Program-made: the position numbers and the translations under genes | Shown: positions 51,693-53,949 of the stretch, piece after piece | Position numbering within the stretch: the stretch's first letter is position 1 | Layout: every line of letters begins with the position of its first letter | DNA from: an uncultured Thermofilaceae archaeon | GTDB lineage: Archaea; Thermoproteota; Thermoprotei; Thermofilales; Thermofilaceae | DNA length: 53,949 nucleotides | Assembly (NCBI GenBank): GCA_938036345.1 | Contig: CALHPJ010000017.1 | Span: forward strand, 1-53,949 | Direction: 5' to 3' | The notes under the pieces: generated by a model | Told to the model about the DNA's origin: nothing | Databases searched by the model: none | The model's input: only the letters and a program-made list of their open reading frames with translations

Positions 51693-51749
51693 CTTTCCCC
51701 CCTTTAGTGATGTAACTTAGTTAAGGTTCCATCTTAATGTAAGGTATCT

Positions 51750-53754
51750 GTGGCGAATTCTAGTTTGCTAAGAAGCTACAAGGTGCTGAAGCTTTACTCG
51801 CTACTGCTTTTACACGTAAGGTTGCTGGCCTTTGTTTTATTTCTCTCGGGTCTTGGCATCATTTTAAGCGTGCTACCCCCCTTGCAACTGGAGCCGTCGT
51901 TGATGAAGGTATTGGTAAGGGAGAATGTTGGCGCGCTCTTCTTTAACTCGCTACTTCTACTGGCTTAATATCGTGTCGATTGTCATCGGAGCTTTAGGAG
52001 GGTATTACCGGGCGCTTCTGAGCGGCAAGGTAGCTCTTGAATTGAGAACAGGGTTTTCGGGAAAACTTTGGAGTTAGGTGTAGAGTTTTACGAGGAGGCA
52101 CCAGTCGGCGGTGTAGCTACTAGGATTTACGGCTACGTTGACAGGATACAGCGTTTCAAGTCGATAGCTTCGAGAACATTATTATGGAACTCCCTAAGGC
52201 TCGCCTTTATGCTAGCAGTAATGCTCGCATTCAACGCTAAGCTGTCACTGACGCCTCCAGCCCCCTTTTACGTGTGGGGCCTAGTATGTTACCAGCCGCG
52301 GGTTAGAATGCTCTTCACTAAAAGGTGGTCGAGGGTTCCAAGAATGTCGGCCTACATAACGTCAACGCTCAACTCCGTCTTATTAGTTAAACTAACTGGA
52401 AAAGAGAAAGTTGAAAGTAAGCGTTTTGAAAATTTAGCAGAAGATATTTTTAGAACTGAAATAGAAACAGCTAAATATAATTTATTGGTTTTCCCTTGGC
52501 TAAATTTGCTGTTAGCTTTAGCCTCAGTTAACGTGATGTACCTTGGTGGCTTAATGGTGCTGCACGGGGAGTTGAGCGTAGGAACATTGATGGCCTTTTT
52601 GGCTTATGTATGGCAGGTGTACGCGCCGGTCCAGGCACTCACGGGCGCAATACCGCAGCTAGCAGAAGCAGAGGCCGCTTATGAGAAGCTTAGCGAGCTT
52701 CTGGGGCCTCGTCCAGAGTGGCTGAGGCACCCGACTCGGTAGAGTTGGAGGTAGAGGGTAGAGTTGACGCTGTGAACCCGTGGTTCGGGTATTCAGCGGA
52801 AAGGCCGATACTTAGGGGGGTGAATCTCTCGGTAGAGCCGGGGGATGTTGTAGGTATCGTTGGCCCCAACAGAGCGGGTAAAACGACGCTGGTTCGCGTG
52901 CTTGCCAGGCTTTACGATCCAGCCAAGGGTACCGTTATGCTCGATGGAGTTGATATGCGGAGGATTAAGTTAAGCTGCTTAGGACTCAGCGTGTTGCTAA
53001 TACCTCAGGAGCCTATGCTGCTTCCAGGCAGTGTAGCTTGCAACATATCCTATGGCGTCGAGAACCCTGACCCTTTAGCGCTTCTCTACGCCGCGTGGTT
53101 GTGCGGGGCGCACCGCTTTGTAGTGGAACTCCCGCTAGCCTACGACAGCGACATTGGGGAGCAAGGTAGAGCTCTTTCGGGTGGGCAACGCCAGCTTATC
53201 TGCTTAGCTAGAGCTCCTCTCCTCAAGCCTAAGGTGCTGCTCCTCGACGAAGCCACTAGCAACGTACACGTAGAGCTGGAGGAGGTAATAATGACGCGTT
53301 TGCTAGGCTACCTAAAGGATACAACAGTTATAGCGATCTCCTACAGACCTACGCTCAACAAGTTCGTGAAGAGAGTTGTAGTAATGAGTGACGGCAGGGT
53401 GCTGAACGAGATTAAGGGGTCTCGACGGCAGGCCCCCGATGCCGCCAATACCAAGGATCATTGAAGGGAGCGATGTGAAGATAGTGGATCGCGGCGCTTG
53501 GCTTGAAGCCCGTGTCAAGGGGCGCGTACTGGACGAGTTGCGTGCAAGGCTTCCTTTCCCCCTTGACTTACCCGCGGCTCCTCGTGCTTTACAGGGATCC
53601 AGACGACATGCTAATAGTCGACGACTGGACGAAGTTCGATTCGGAGTCTAAGAGGGCTGTGCTCAAGCACATAGCGCGGGAGCACGAGTTAGTGCCGGCC
53701 AAGCTTCACGAAGTTGTACCGCTCGGCGGCAGGGGTAGGGGGCTCTATTCTTAA
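51750..53754 (+). pseudogene. Decayed ABC-B-type exporter (permease fused to ATPase)
   Basis: The parts of one exporter are spread over several frames. Permease start 51750-51968 (YSLLLLHVRLLAFVLFLSGLG), then frame 2 (IVSIVIGALGGYYRALLSGK) up to about 52055, then back (52068-52742: YEEAPVGGVATRIYGYVDRI, a long membrane region). A further shift near 52735 enters the ATPase (52718-53464): Walker A GPNRAGKTTL, signature LSGGQRQ, Walker B VLLLDEATS, and SYRPT in place of the H-loop His. The tail (53439 onward) shifts twice more. At least five shifts and a lost H-loop His mean decay; assembly error is the alternative. The C-terminal tail may be a DUF1854-like domain. Confidence 0.8.
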
Positions 53755-53756
53755 AC

Positions 53757-53949
53757 GTGGTGCTTGAAAGCGAAGGGGGCGGGGTAGAGGTCTCGATATC
53801 GTCCAGCAGCCTCCTTTCATTTAACAAAAACCTGCTGATCGTAACTCCAACCAGGGTGTACATAGCGGATTTAGAGTCATCCAACAGCAGAGCGATTGGC
53901 AGCGCCTATGCGCTCTCGGCCGAGCCGCCCAATCCCTTCGGGCACTACG
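53757..53949 (+). CDS. Partial protein, unknown, runs off the window
   Basis: The frame is open from a GTG at 53757 (or 53760) to the window end, 64 residues visible. It begins right after the decayed exporter. The sequence (SSSSLLSFNKNLLIVTPTRVYIADLES) has the look of a beta-sheet domain found at the end of some exporters. It cannot be identified, and it may be part of the same decayed locus. Confidence 0.4.
   Translation, partial: MVLESEGGGVEVSISSSSLLSFNKNLLIVTPTRVYIADLESSNSRAIGSAYALSAEPPNPFGHY

Overview
This is a chromosomal segment of a hyperthermophilic archaeon of the phylum Thermoproteota (Crenarchaeota). It most likely belongs to the Thermoproteales/Thermofilales side, though I cannot name the species from sequence alone. 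Grounds: a crenactin-arcadin cluster, Alba, a 16S-23S rRNA operon with no tRNA-Ala in the spacer and no linked 5S gene, tRNA genes with introns at non-canonical positions, archaeal-type replication genes (GINS, MCM, DnaG), fibrillarin/Nop5, and many genes with a TATA box 23-26 nt before a leaderless start. The first 46 kb is dense with short operons on both strands. No CRISPR array, insertion sequence or prophage was seen.

Layout. 0-3.5 kb: thermosome C-terminus, RpoK, small unknown genes, Hsp20 and Alba. 3.5-8.5 kb: a cytoskeleton cluster with a 75-residue coiled-coil protein, crenactin, an arcadin-2-like protein, a 67-residue protein and a Rad50/SMC-like ATPase. 8.5-12.5 kb: L24e, tRNA-Asp, two tandem eIF2B-family paralogues, TrmI, L7Ae, S28e. 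12.5-19.5 kb: replication and repair (GINS23, MCM, Hel308), an orphan cytosine-5 methyltransferase, a SPOUT-like protein and a P-loop kinase. 19.5-25.5 kb: an oxidoreductase, Trm1, an HTH regulator, the C/D-box RNP pair fibrillarin/Nop5, UMP kinase. 25.5-30.5 kb: tRNA-Gly(CCC), a CdvA-like PRC-barrel/coiled-coil protein, an M14-like protein, a methyltransferase, tRNA-Gly(UCC) and a divergent TFB. 30.5-35.4 kb: a candidate H/ACA guide RNA, DnaG, S7, then RtcB ligase and archease around an intron-containing tRNA-Val. 35.4-40.6 kb: DUF1512, methionine aminopeptidase, translin, endonuclease V, a FAD-synthase-like protein, DphB, tRNA-Leu with two introns. 40.8-46.7 kb: L18a-prefoldin-FtsY, ArgF, SecE-NusG-UbiD, and an Ncs6/TtuA-like protein lacking its ATP-binding loop. 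46.7-51.7 kb: rRNA operon with long processing stems. 51.7-53.8 kb: a decayed ABC transporter, then an open partial gene.

How it fits together. Three themes recur. One is cell shape and division: crenactin with arcadins, plus a CdvA-like protein 17 kb away. The second is stable-RNA maturation: Trm1, TrmI, fibrillarin/Nop5, L7Ae, RtcB/archease, a candidate guide RNA, and tRNAs whose introns fold into clear bulge-helix-bulge motifs. The third is replication and repair. The best leads are the cytoskeletal neighbourhood, the CdvA-like protein, tRNA-Gly(CCC) with an apparent C33, the candidate H/ACA RNA before dnaG, and several proteins that have lost expected catalytic motifs (Ncs6-like, M14-like).
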